Part shown: piece after piece, positions 9,304 through 16,884 of the stretch | Position numbering within the stretch: the first letter of the stretch is position 1 | How the letters are laid out: each line of letters starts with the position of its first letter | Assembly (NCBI GenBank): GCA_029932385.1 | Contig: JAOZQE010000009.1 | Coordinates: 1-37,535 of the forward strand | Source: a bacterium | GTDB lineage: Bacteria > Desulfobacterota > Anaeroferrophillalia > Anaeroferrophillales > Tharpellaceae | DNA: 37,535 bases | Reading direction: 5' to 3' | Notes under the pieces: model-generated | What the model was told of the DNA's origin: nothing | Databases searched by the model: none | Seen by the model: the letters and a program-made list of their open reading frames with translations, nothing else | Program-made: the position numbers and the translations under genes

Positions 9304-10350
9304 ATGTCATTGATTTATAAGAATTGGCGCGAGCTGATTAAGCCGACTGAAGTTGTATGCGACGAAGGTGCATTGACCGCGACCTATGGTAAGTTTGTGG
9401 TTGAACCGATGGAACGTGGCTATGGCATTACCATGGGTAATGCTCTGCGGCGGGTTCTGCTTTCATCCCTGCAGGGGACGGCCATAACATCCTATCATAT
9501 TGATGGTGTTAATCATGAGTTCTCGGCTATTCCCGGAGTCCATGAGGATGTAACCATTATCTCATTGAATCTCAAGGGTGTTTCCCTGAAGATGCATAGT
9601 GAGAATTCTAAAACTATCTATATCGATGCTAAGGGCAGCGACAAGTCGATAGTCACTGCCGGAGATATTCTTGTTGACCAGGATATTGAGGTCTTGAATC
9701 CTGATCACCATATTGCGACGCTGGAGAGTGATGCCGTTTTGAAAATGGCACTTACCGTGCAGACCGGTAAAGGATTTGTTCCAGTAGCTCAGATTGGGGA
9801 TCAGCAGTCATATCCGATTGGGACAATTCTGCTGGACGGAGTTTTTGCCCCGGTGACTAAAGTAAACTATGTTGTGACAAATGCCCGGGTCGGACAACAG
9901 ACCGATTTTGACAAGTTAACGATTGAGATCTGGACTGATGGTACGGTTGAGCCGGTTGATGCCTTGGCATATTCTGCTAAGATTATCAAGGATCAGATGG
10001 CGGTTTTCATCAATTTTGATGAAAATATAGAACCGGTTGAAGTTGAGGTTGAAGAGGCTGAAGAGAAAGAGGTGGTTAATGAAAACCTCTATCGTAATGT
10101 CAGTGAATTGGAGTTGTCGGTTCGGTCGGCAAATTGTTTGAAGAATGCTGAAATTGACTTGATTGGTGAACTTGTACAGAAGAGTGAATCAGAGATGTTG
10201 ACGACGAAGAATTTTGGTCGTAAATCTCTACTTGAGATTAAGGAAATACTGACCAGTATGGGTCTTTCTCTGGGCATGACTTTGCCGGAGTTTGATCCTA
10301 AAAATGCTGAGATGATTAAGAAAGTTATGAGTGACGATTACGAAGAGTGA
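9304..10350 (+). CDS. rpoA: RNA polymerase alpha subunit
   Basis: Scaffold of RNA polymerase and contact point for activators. The N-terminal dimerisation domain has EPMERGYGITMGNALRRVLLSSL. The C-terminal domain (ELELSVRSANCLKNAEI... ending in the LTSMGLSLGM region) binds UP elements. The track starts at a TTG at 9292, and a GTG at 9295 is also open. The ATG at 9304 gives 348 residues and the usual MSLIYKNWRELIKP-like N-terminus. No start has a convincing Shine-Dalgarno, so coupling to rpsD (stop 18 bases earlier) is likely. The linker is rich in Glu and Val. Confidence 0.95.
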   Translation: MSLIYKNWRELIKPTEVVCDEGALTATYGKFVVEPMERGYGITMGNALRRVLLSSLQGTAITSYHIDGVNHEFSAIPGVHEDVTIISLNLKGVSLKMHSENSKTIYIDAKGSDKSIVTAGDILVDQDIEVLNPDHHIATLESDAVLKMALTVQTGKGFVPVAQIGDQQSYPIGTILLDGVFAPVTKVNYVVTNARVGQQTDFDKLTIEIWTDGTVEPVDALAYSAKIIKDQMAVFINFDENIEPVEVEVEEAEEKEVVNENLYRNVSELELSVRSANCLKNAEIDLIGELVQKSESEMLTTKNFGRKSLLEIKEILTSMGLSLGMTLPEFDPKNAEMIKKVMSDDYEE

Positions 10351-10362
10351 TCGGGTTTGAGT

Positions 10363-10384
10363 AAAGTTGGCTCTACCCCACTTT
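10363..10384 (+). terminator. Weak hairpin between rpoA and rplQ
   Basis: An 8-bp stem with one mismatch (AAAGTTGG paired with CCCACTTT, loop CTCTAC) ends directly at a short T run. It may attenuate transcription before rplQ or simply be a structured leader. The stem is weak and the function is inferred. Confidence 0.3.
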
Positions 10385-10409
10385 TTGATTCTGAAGGAGA
10401 ATAAAGAAT

Positions 10410-11027
10410 ATGCGACATAGAGTTTCCGGTCGACGTTTAGGGCGTAGTTCTAGCCACCAGAAGGCGATGTTTAGATCCCTGGCTGCGGCCTTGATTACCC
10501 ATGAACATATTGAAACGACTGATGCCCGCGCCAAAGAGTTGCGTCGGGTGACAGATCGTCTGGTTACGCTGGGCAAAAGGGGAACCCTTCATGCCCGGCG
10601 TCAGGCTTATAAATTTCTGAACAACCATCAGCTTGTCCAGAAACTTTTTGATGAGATTGCACCGCGTTTCAGCGAGCGTCCGGGCGGTTATACTCGCCTG
10701 ATTAAGTCCCGGATCAGGTTTGTTGATCAGGCGCCGATGACTTTCGTTCGTTTTGTCGACAGTGCGATTACCGACGATGCTTCCGAGAAAAAAGAGAGCA
10801 CTGAAATTGCGGCTCCTGTAAGTGTTGAAGAACAGGTCAAAGCCGGAGTTGAAGAGGAACTGCAGGCAACTGCCGATGAGTCTGAGACTGATGACGTTGC
10901 TAGCAGCGATGTTGCCGAGGCTGAAACCGTTGCAGTAGAAGTTGCGGAAGAGGAAGTTCAGGAAGAGGCGGCGGCAGTGGCAGAAGAAACCGAGGCGGCA
11001 GTAAAAGAGACTGAAGAAGAGAAGTAA
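10410..11027 (+). CDS. rplQ: 50S ribosomal protein L17 with long acidic tail
   Basis: Large-subunit protein. Residues 1 to about 120 are a normal L17: MRHRVSGRRLGRSSSHQKAM, LITHEHIETTDARAKELRR and the RPGGYTR motif. After about residue 122 there is an additional ~85-residue tail composed mostly of Glu, Ala and Val with Asp and Ser and no aromatic residue. This tail makes the protein 205 residues rather than the usual ~120-130. It is likely disordered and strongly negative, unlike the basic core. It is followed by the operon terminator. Confidence 0.95.
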   Translation: MRHRVSGRRLGRSSSHQKAMFRSLAAALITHEHIETTDARAKELRRVTDRLVTLGKRGTLHARRQAYKFLNNHQLVQKLFDEIAPRFSERPGGYTRLIKSRIRFVDQAPMTFVRFVDSAITDDASEKKESTEIAAPVSVEEQVKAGVEEELQATADESETDDVASSDVAEAETVAVEVAEEEVQEEAAAVAEETEAAVKETEEEK

Positions 11028-11064
11028 GCTACTACCTTCGGCAGCAGATTTATAGGATTTTTGC

Positions 11065-11110
11065 AAGAGGCGGATTTCAGTAGAACTGAAATCCGCCTCT
11101 TTTCGTTTTT
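11065..11110 (+). terminator. Strong intrinsic terminator of the ribosomal block
   Basis: A perfect 16-bp stem (AAGAGGCGGATTTCAG and its complement) with a TAGAA loop is followed by TTCGTTTTT. It lies 37 bases after rplQ. On the minus strand the stem is followed by GCAAAAA, not a T run, so it is predicted to act mainly on the plus strand although the TRAP gene converges on it. Confidence 0.9.
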
Positions 11111-11121
11111 AGGCTGGGGGC

Positions 11122-13185
11122 TTAAACTGTCGCTGAAGTTTGTTGCGCGAGTCGCTTTTTCTGGAACATGTAGAGAGCTCCCAAAATTACCAGACCTATA
11201 GGATAGGCTAGATATTTGTTGGGTAGTGAGAGACGATCGGCGAGGAGCTCGGGTCGGAACATGATCAGAGAGATTCCGAGCAGGATCACCAGGTCATACC
11301 ACTTGTTCTTCATCAGGAACCAGCCCTGGGTTGCCGAAGCGAAAGCACAGGTGCCGATGCAGGCCATGATAAAGATCATGATGCCGAGGGGCCAGCTGTT
11401 GATGTTATGGAGAATCAGGTCGCTGTTAAAGATGAACATAAAGGGCAGAATGGAGGTTCTGATGTCATACATGAATCCCTGAATGCCGGTTTTAATTGGA
11501 TCCGACCGGGCCAGGGCCGCCGCCGCGTACGAGGCGAGTCCGACCGGTGGAGTATCATCGGCCAGGATGCCGAAATAGAAACAGAACAGATGGGCCGCCA
11601 TCAACGGAACGACAAAATTGTTCAAGCCGCCGACTTGGACAATAATCGGTGCGGTCAGAGAGGCCATGACAATATAGGTCGCCGTAGTTGGCAAACCCAT
11701 GCCGATCAAGAGGCTGGCAATGGCAGTGATTATCAGCATGAGATAGATATTGCCGCCCGAGAGCTGTTCGACAATCTGGGTGATCATACCGCCAATACCC
11801 ATATTAACAACCCCGACAATGATGCCGGCAGAGGCACATGCAACGGCTACGGTAACCATGTTCTTCGCACCGGAAGAGAGACCTTCGTAGACAGTCGACA
11901 AACTCTTTTTGATGCTTTGTCCCATAGTTCTGGATGCGCCGCGACCGTCAATTATGTCCTTGGCAAAGACTACCAGCAGCAACCATAAAATTGAGTTGAA
12001 AGCTGATTTGTCAGGGGAGTGGCGCAGGTAGATCAGTTCATAAAGCAAAGCCCCGATCGGAATCAGATAATGCAGACCTCCTAATAAAGTCTGGAGAAGA
12101 ATCGGCAGTTCATCTTTACGCAGCCCTCTAAGACCGAGTTTGGAGGCTTCGATATGGGTGATGTAGAGCAGGGCAACGTAAGAGGCAAAGGCCGGAATTG
12201 CGGCCGCCTTGACTACGGCGATATAGGGGACATTGACATATTCTGCGATAATAAATGCTGCAGCTCCCATGATCGGCGGTGCCAGCTGGCCGTCAGTACT
12301 GGCCGCAACTTCAATTGCTGCCGCTTTGGTAGCGGGATAACCCACCTTTTTCATCAAAGGTATCGTGAAGGTTCCGGTGGTCACGATATTAGCAATACTG
12401 GAGCCTGAGACCATTCCGGTAAAGCCGCTTGCCAATACCGCTGCTTTCGCCGGCCCCCCCTTGTAACGTCCTAGAAAACATAAGGCCAAATCGATGAAAA
12501 ACTTTCCTGCCCCGGCTTTTTCGAGCAGGCCACCGAGAAGAACATAGAGAAAGACAACCCGGGCAGAGACATCCAGAGGGATGCCGTATATGCCTTCACC
12601 GGAGAGCGTGATCTGGCTTAAGTAGCGAGTTAAGGAGACCCCGCGGAAGGCCAGGATGTCAGGCATATAAGGGCCGAAATAGGCATAAACGCTGAAGGTT
12701 ATGGCAATTACTGACAGAGCCGGCCCTAGGGCTCGTCGGGCCGCTTCAAGTAGAAGCACTAGCAGGATAACGCCAAACACTACGTCCATAGTTGTCGGCA
12801 TTCCGGAACGGTTGGCGATACTTTCCCAGTTGACGTAGAGATACATGGCGCTTACGGCACCCAGAATGGCGCAGAGGTAGTCATTCCAGGAGATGTGATT
12901 ACGGGCCGAGAGGAATTTGAGAAAAGAGTGGGGTTTTTTGAAAAAAGGAATATTGAGAAAAAGGAGAACCAGAGCAAAGGCCAGGTGAATTGCCCGAATC
13001 GCAATGGAATCAAGCAGTAGCCAACTTGATACCGAAAGTTGAAAGAGTGACCAGATAACCGCTATAATCGGTACCAGATGACGTTCAAATCCATGGAGAA
13101 CCCGGATCTCACCACTCTCTTCAGCGATAATTTCCTGCAGGATTGCATCCTGTTCCTGTTCTGATCTTTCTTCCGGTTTAGTCAT
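11122..13185 (-). CDS. TRAP transporter permease, fused 4TM/12TM type
   Basis: Large inner-membrane carrier of 687 residues with many hydrophobic segments. The DctQ-like small unit and DctM-like large unit appear fused, as in TAXI-type TRAP systems. The DctM part is recognisable from GSSIANIVTTGTFTIPLMKK, ASTDGQLAPPIMGAAAFIIAEY, GMGLPTTATYIV and FCFYFGILADDTPPVGLA. The N-terminal ~40 residues are acidic and cytosolic. TRAP permeases normally need a periplasmic substrate-binding protein; none is encoded nearby, so the substrate is unknown. A universal stress protein gene lies 40 bases upstream in the same direction. AGGAAAG precedes the ATG. Confidence 0.9.
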   Translation of the reverse strand: MTKPEERSEQEQDAILQEIIAEESGEIRVLHGFERHLVPIIAVIWSLFQLSVSSWLLLDSIAIRAIHLAFALVLLFLNIPFFKKPHSFLKFLSARNHISWNDYLCAILGAVSAMYLYVNWESIANRSGMPTTMDVVFGVILLVLLLEAARRALGPALSVIAITFSVYAYFGPYMPDILAFRGVSLTRYLSQITLSGEGIYGIPLDVSARVVFLYVLLGGLLEKAGAGKFFIDLALCFLGRYKGGPAKAAVLASGFTGMVSGSSIANIVTTGTFTIPLMKKVGYPATKAAAIEVAASTDGQLAPPIMGAAAFIIAEYVNVPYIAVVKAAAIPAFASYVALLYITHIEASKLGLRGLRKDELPILLQTLLGGLHYLIPIGALLYELIYLRHSPDKSAFNSILWLLLVVFAKDIIDGRGASRTMGQSIKKSLSTVYEGLSSGAKNMVTVAVACASAGIIVGVVNMGIGGMITQIVEQLSGGNIYLMLIITAIASLLIGMGLPTTATYIVMASLTAPIIVQVGGLNNFVVPLMAAHLFCFYFGILADDTPPVGLASYAAAALARSDPIKTGIQGFMYDIRTSILPFMFIFNSDLILHNINSWPLGIMIFIMACIGTCAFASATQGWFLMKNKWYDLVILLGISLIMFRPELLADRLSLPNKYLAYPIGLVILGALYMFQKKRLAQQTSATV

Positions 13186-13225
13186 GAATCTTTCCTCATT
13201 ATTCTGCGGTTAGCAAATTTATAAT

Positions 13226-13687
13226 CTATGATTGCTGCTTTTTTTCCGGAGTTCTGGTGACGAGAATGCTGGTTCTGGCCCGGCGGACAATTTTTTCAGC
13301 TGTCGTTCCATAATAATATTTCAAATCCAGATTAGAACGCCCGTGTGAGCCTATGACCACCAGATCAACAGGGTTTTTGTCAAGCTCATCCAGAATCTCG
13401 ACGTAAGGGACACCTCGGCGGAGATGGTAAGAGTAGGAAATCTCTTTTAATTCCGGGAAACGTTTAACCATATTTTCAAGCTCAAGCCGGGCATCATCCA
13501 GAGCCCCCTGTTTGAGTCTCTCATACTCCTTCTCACTGAGATAGTGGTAGAGCATGCTCTCATCGTGATTGACGTGGAGTATGGTCAGGGGACACTGGCG
13601 CCGTTTGGCAATTTCAATTGCATGGCCTAAAGCATAATAGGAGTCTTCGGAAAAATCGGTGGGTACTAAAATCGAGGTTATCTGCAT
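13226..13687 (-). CDS. Universal stress protein (UspA family) upstream of TRAP permease
   Basis: Starting at the ATG at 13687, after AGAGGA, it has 153 residues beginning MQITSILVPTDFSEDS; the track's start adds 26 unlikely residues. The UspA fold is clear: the first strand ILVPTDFS, IAKRRQCPLTILHV, and the C-terminal VIGSHGRSNLDLKYYYGTTAEKIVRRA. The latter keeps the GxxG and G(S/T) nucleotide-binding pattern, with T in place of S. Halomonas TeaD is a known UspA-type protein encoded with a TRAP transporter and regulating it, so a similar role here is plausible but inferred. Confidence 0.9.
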   Translation of the reverse strand: MQITSILVPTDFSEDSYYALGHAIEIAKRRQCPLTILHVNHDESMLYHYLSEKEYERLKQGALDDARLELENMVKRFPELKEISYSYHLRRGVPYVEILDELDKNPVDLVVIGSHGRSNLDLKYYYGTTAEKIVRRARTSILVTRTPEKKQQS

Positions 13688-13780
13688 AGTCAGTCCTCTT
13701 CTAAAAAAAGCTGTTGTCACAAGATTAGAACAATCTTTTCCTAACATATCAGCCAGTAATTGCAACTTCTTTTTTCATCT

Positions 13781-13813
13781 ATTGTATCTCTGTAGCCGGT
13801 ATCCTGACTACAG
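13781..13813 (-). promoter_or_regulatory. Candidate promoter and operator of the usp-TRAP unit
   Basis: On the minus strand a TACAAT -10-like box (13781-13786) is directly preceded by an inverted repeat CTGTAG-N12-CTACAG (13790-13813), placed where a repressor would cover the promoter core. No good -35 box is seen. The leader to the usp start would be about 85 bases. Identification is by eye. Confidence 0.35.
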
Positions 13814-13895
13814 TTGCAGACCATTGCTCAGGCTGATCTGAACAGTTCCCGGATCTTTCTCCGGCGGACAACCTGTAGGGACTCTGTTCTAATGT

Positions 13896-14075
13896 TTACT
13901 TAAGTAATTGGTTTAGAATTGAGGTTATACCATGTAAATGGTTTCCAAAGAAATGGTCGCAGCCTTTGATGATCGAAAAACTGGTGTCAGGATTCCAACT
14001 GTCAATTAACTTTTTTACCGGTTGGGGTGGGGCAATATCGTCCATTTCGCCAGTGATTACTTGCTTCAGGTTAGC
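13896..14075 (-). pseudogene. C-terminal remnant of an alpha/beta hydrolase (COG2945-like)
   Basis: Not in the track. An open stretch of 59 codons bounded by a TAG upstream reads ANLKQVITGEMDDIAPPQPV... SIIKGCDHFFGNHL... to a TAA. This resembles the last quarter of the COG2945 family, which has a G(D)xDDxVPP loop carrying the catalytic Asp and a GADHFF loop carrying the catalytic His. The nucleophile-serine part and the first ~150 residues are absent, since rsmE occupies the upstream sequence. The fragment overlaps the rsmE stop by five bases in another frame. It is most likely a relic left by deletion. The family match is from memory of the motifs. Confidence 0.6.
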
Positions 14076-14811
14076 CTATAAAGTTTTTATTCAGCAAAAA
14101 AGGAGCCAGAGCCGCGGGTACGGCCTGTTCGACCCGCAGGGTACGGGATCCTAAAGAGAACTGTTTGAGACCGGCCGTCATAAACATCTCCACCTCAAAG
14201 GGGATAAAACCGCCTTCGGGCCCGATTGCGATCAAAGCAGAATTAAGGCGTGCAGATTTATTTATGCTTATAGCCGGGTCTGAATGCGGGTGCAGAAGCC
14301 AGGCATTTTCGTGCTTCCGGGCCAGGTTTGGGACGTCATCTTCTACAAAGGGGCGAAAAAGGGGTTTAAGGGTTATCTCTGGGAGTTTGGTGTCGACTGC
14401 CTGCTCAAGGGCTAAACGACTGATCTCGTTTAATTTATCCGCTTGCAACAGGGGTGTCTGCCAGTAGCTTTTGTCGACCCGCCAGGTATTGAAAATAAAT
14501 ATTTTCTTAACTCCCATGGTTATCGCCGCGCTTAGTACTCGCTTAAAAACCTTGGGTCGCGGCAGGGCCAGAAGCAGGGTTACGGGCAACGCTTTCGGGG
14601 CCGGATCGGTGAGTTCAACTTCAAACTCGACTCGAAAGTCACTGATCGTACAAATCAGGCCATCCCCGATTTTACCATTGACCAGGCCGGTTCTGATTCT
14701 GTCCCCGGCTTTGGCACGTAGCACGTTGATAACATGCCGGGCTCGGCGATCCTTCAGCAGTACCCGGCGCGGGCCGATAAAGTCGGCTTTTTTAATGAGA
14801 ATAATATTCAT
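14071..14811 (-). CDS. rsmE: 16S rRNA (uracil-1498-N3)-methyltransferase RsmE
   Basis: Methylates U1498 of 16S rRNA using S-adenosylmethionine; SPOUT-class knot protein. The ATG at 14811 gives 246 residues, the normal length; the track start adds 24. The N-terminal PUA-like domain contains RRARHVINVLRAKAGD (about 22-37). The SPOUT knot carries IGPEGGFIPFE (196-206) and FSLGSRTLRVEQA (218-230). The last motif usually reads R.LR.ETA, so Q replaces T here. The Shine-Dalgarno is weak. It is divergent from the ligase gene. Confidence 0.93.
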   Translation of the reverse strand: MNIILIKKADFIGPRRVLLKDRRARHVINVLRAKAGDRIRTGLVNGKIGDGLICTISDFRVEFEVELTDPAPKALPVTLLLALPRPKVFKRVLSAAITMGVKKIFIFNTWRVDKSYWQTPLLQADKLNEISRLALEQAVDTKLPEITLKPLFRPFVEDDVPNLARKHENAWLLHPHSDPAISINKSARLNSALIAIGPEGGFIPFEVEMFMTAGLKQFSLGSRTLRVEQAVPAALAPFLLNKNFIG

Positions 14812-14859
14812 AAATTTTCTTGTTGGGGTAGTGAAAATTAAGGCTGCCGGGAAAAGCAG

Positions 14860-14889
14860 TTGACACCAGTGCCTGAAAATCATTAGTAT
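14860..14889 (+). promoter_or_regulatory. Candidate sigma-70 promoter for the ligase gene
   Basis: TTGACA (14860-14865) and TAGTAT (14884-14889) with an 18-base spacer. A perfect palindrome GGTTATAACC (14917-14926) lies about 28 bases after the -10 box and could be an operator. The leader would be about 90 bases. Confidence 0.45.
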
Positions 14890-14986
14890 TAACGGACCTC
14901 TTTTTTACCGGAAACAGGTTATAACCATTGAATTAAGATTGCAACTATTTTAATTGCTGCCATATTTATCTGGGACGCCGTAATCC

Positions 14987-16843
14987 ATGTCTGTAAAATC
15001 AAGTAATATCTCAATTGAGAGACTGGCTGCAAAGCTTGAAAAATATAATCATGCCTACCGTCAGGGGCAACCGCTGATCAGTGATGTCGAGTATGACAAC
15101 CTTACTGAAGAGCTTCGCAGTCTGGCCCCGGAGCACATTTTTTTACATCAGGTCGAACCGGAAAAGCTTTCCGGGCGTCGCGAAATTCGTCATCCTAAGC
15201 CCATGCTCTCGACGGAAAAAGCTTACACTCAGGAGGCCCTGAAGCGTTTTATCGAAAGAGCCGAGAAAAGTGCGCTTGAGTACAACCGGCCTCAACCGGA
15301 AATCCGCCTGACGGCCAAACTTGACGGTCTCGCGGCGCGGGATGACGGTCAGATTTTTGCGACCCGGGGGAACGGTGAAATTGGTTACGAGATCAGCTCG
15401 GCTTTTAGAAAGGGAGTAGTTGCGATTGGTGGCCGGGGTCAGGGTCTGGGTGAAATCGTGATTACAAATTCATATTTCAACGAATACCTGGCGGCCCATT
15501 TTGAGCATCCCCGAAATCTTGTGGTCGGAATTATCAATTCAGACACCTTGAACCCTTATGCGGAAAAAGCCCTGGCTGCCGGGGCCGTACAGTTTGTGCC
15601 CTATTGTCAGCTTCCGGCATGGCAGGGAAGCGGGATTGAACTTTTGGACAAACTTGATAAAATCAGGGAAGATCTCGAAAGTCAGACTGATTATCCGCTC
15701 GATGGGATGGTAGCTGAGATCAGCGATGTCAATTTGCAGGAAATTTTAGGTTATACCGATCATCACTATCGTTGGCAGATTGCGATTAAGAGTAAAGGTG
15801 AAACCGCTCGCACTGAAGTTGTTGATATCGTTTGGCAGGTTGGTCGAACCGGAACTGTGACCCCGGTTTTGGAGGTTGTTCCGGTTAATGTTTCCGGGGC
15901 GACTATTCGTCGTGTCACTGCGCATAACGCCGGAATGGTGAAAGAGAAAAATCTGGGGCCGGGAGCTTTAATTGAGATCATCCGCAGTGGTGAGGTAATT
16001 CCCAAACTAGAAAAAGTCATAGAAAGAGCTCCCGAGTCGAAGTTGCCGGAGCATTGTCCCAGTTGCAGCTGGATATTGGTCTGGAATAATGATTTTCTAA
16101 AGTGTCAAAACCCGCACTGTCCGGCCCAGGCGGAACAACGGATATGGCACTGGTTTAAGACCTTAGGCACGGTCGACTGGTTCGGAATTAAGACGATCCG
16201 GCGTCTGGTAGAAAATAGCTGTGATACTCTAGAGAAGATTTATGCCCTGCGGGAGGATGATTTTCTGGCCTTTGATTTCGGCCCGCAGCAGGCGAAAAAC
16301 CTTTTTGCAGCATTACAGTTGAGTTGTAGCAAGGAGGTTGATGATTGGCGTTTTCTCGCAGCTTTCGGTATCCCTTCTCTGGGGCGCGGCGACAGTCGCC
16401 GACTGCTCAATGAAATTTCTTTAGCACGTTTAATCGACGGAATTGAAATTGAAGATGTGGCAGTGATAGAGGGCTTTGCCGAGCTCACCGCGAAAAATAT
16501 TGTAAATGGTATCAAACAGCGCCGTTCTGAGATCAAACACCTTATGGGTTTAGGTTTTAACCTGCGCTTGACTGAACCGGTGGCGACCGTAGTTGATGAA
16601 CATCTGTTTAAGGGTAAAGGGCTGGTTTTTACCGGCAAGCTGAAAAGTGGAAGCCGGGAAGAGATTGAGGCTGATGCCCGCCGGTTTGGGGCCCGGGTTC
16701 AGAAGTCGGTCAGTTCAAAGACTGATTATCTGGTGTGCGGAGAGAAAGTCGGCGCCCGAAAAATTGAGAAAGCTACTCAACTCGGTATTAACGTAATCAG
16801 TGAGGAGGATTATCTAAAGTTTACGGGAACGGAGTTAGTTTAA
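14987..16843 (+). CDS. Divergent NAD+-dependent DNA ligase (LigA-like)
   Basis: Has the complete LigA architecture in 618 residues, about 50 short of usual. Domain Ia is visible (YNHAYRQGQPLISDVEYDNL, 20-39). The adenylation domain has motif I AKLDG (Lys111). An OB-fold contains WQVGRTGTVTP (283-293). A four-cysteine zinc finger (Cys357, 360, 373, 378), HhH repeats and a C-terminal BRCT domain (about 540-618) follow. Several normally invariant adenylation-domain positions differ: the Glu two before the motif I Lys is Thr, the loop after KLDGLA is shortened, NPRNAAAGSLRQ is reduced to HPRNLVVGIIN, and DGVVxK reads DGMVAE. It may be a second ligase with altered activity; the housekeeping LigA could be elsewhere. 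Confidence 0.85.
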   Translation: MSVKSSNISIERLAAKLEKYNHAYRQGQPLISDVEYDNLTEELRSLAPEHIFLHQVEPEKLSGRREIRHPKPMLSTEKAYTQEALKRFIERAEKSALEYNRPQPEIRLTAKLDGLAARDDGQIFATRGNGEIGYEISSAFRKGVVAIGGRGQGLGEIVITNSYFNEYLAAHFEHPRNLVVGIINSDTLNPYAEKALAAGAVQFVPYCQLPAWQGSGIELLDKLDKIREDLESQTDYPLDGMVAEISDVNLQEILGYTDHHYRWQIAIKSKGETARTEVVDIVWQVGRTGTVTPVLEVVPVNVSGATIRRVTAHNAGMVKEKNLGPGALIEIIRSGEVIPKLEKVIERAPESKLPEHCPSCSWILVWNNDFLKCQNPHCPAQAEQRIWHWFKTLGTVDWFGIKTIRRLVENSCDTLEKIYALREDDFLAFDFGPQQAKNLFAALQLSCSKEVDDWRFLAAFGIPSLGRGDSRRLLNEISLARLIDGIEIEDVAVIEGFAELTAKNIVNGIKQRRSEIKHLMGLGFNLRLTEPVATVVDEHLFKGKGLVFTGKLKSGSREEIEADARRFGARVQKSVSSKTDYLVCGEKVGARKIEKATQLGINVISEEDYLKFTGTELV

Positions 16844-16884
16844 GATCTCTGGCCACTCTTTTAAGTTAATGCAATGTTTAACCC

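Noticed and set aside
13887-13918. Nested palindrome TTCTAA...TTACTTAAGTAA...TTAGAA in the long gap before usp
   Set aside because: It overlaps the last codons of the hydrolase relic, has no T run and no nearby promoter, and is A/T-rich; chance self-complementarity is a sufficient explanation.
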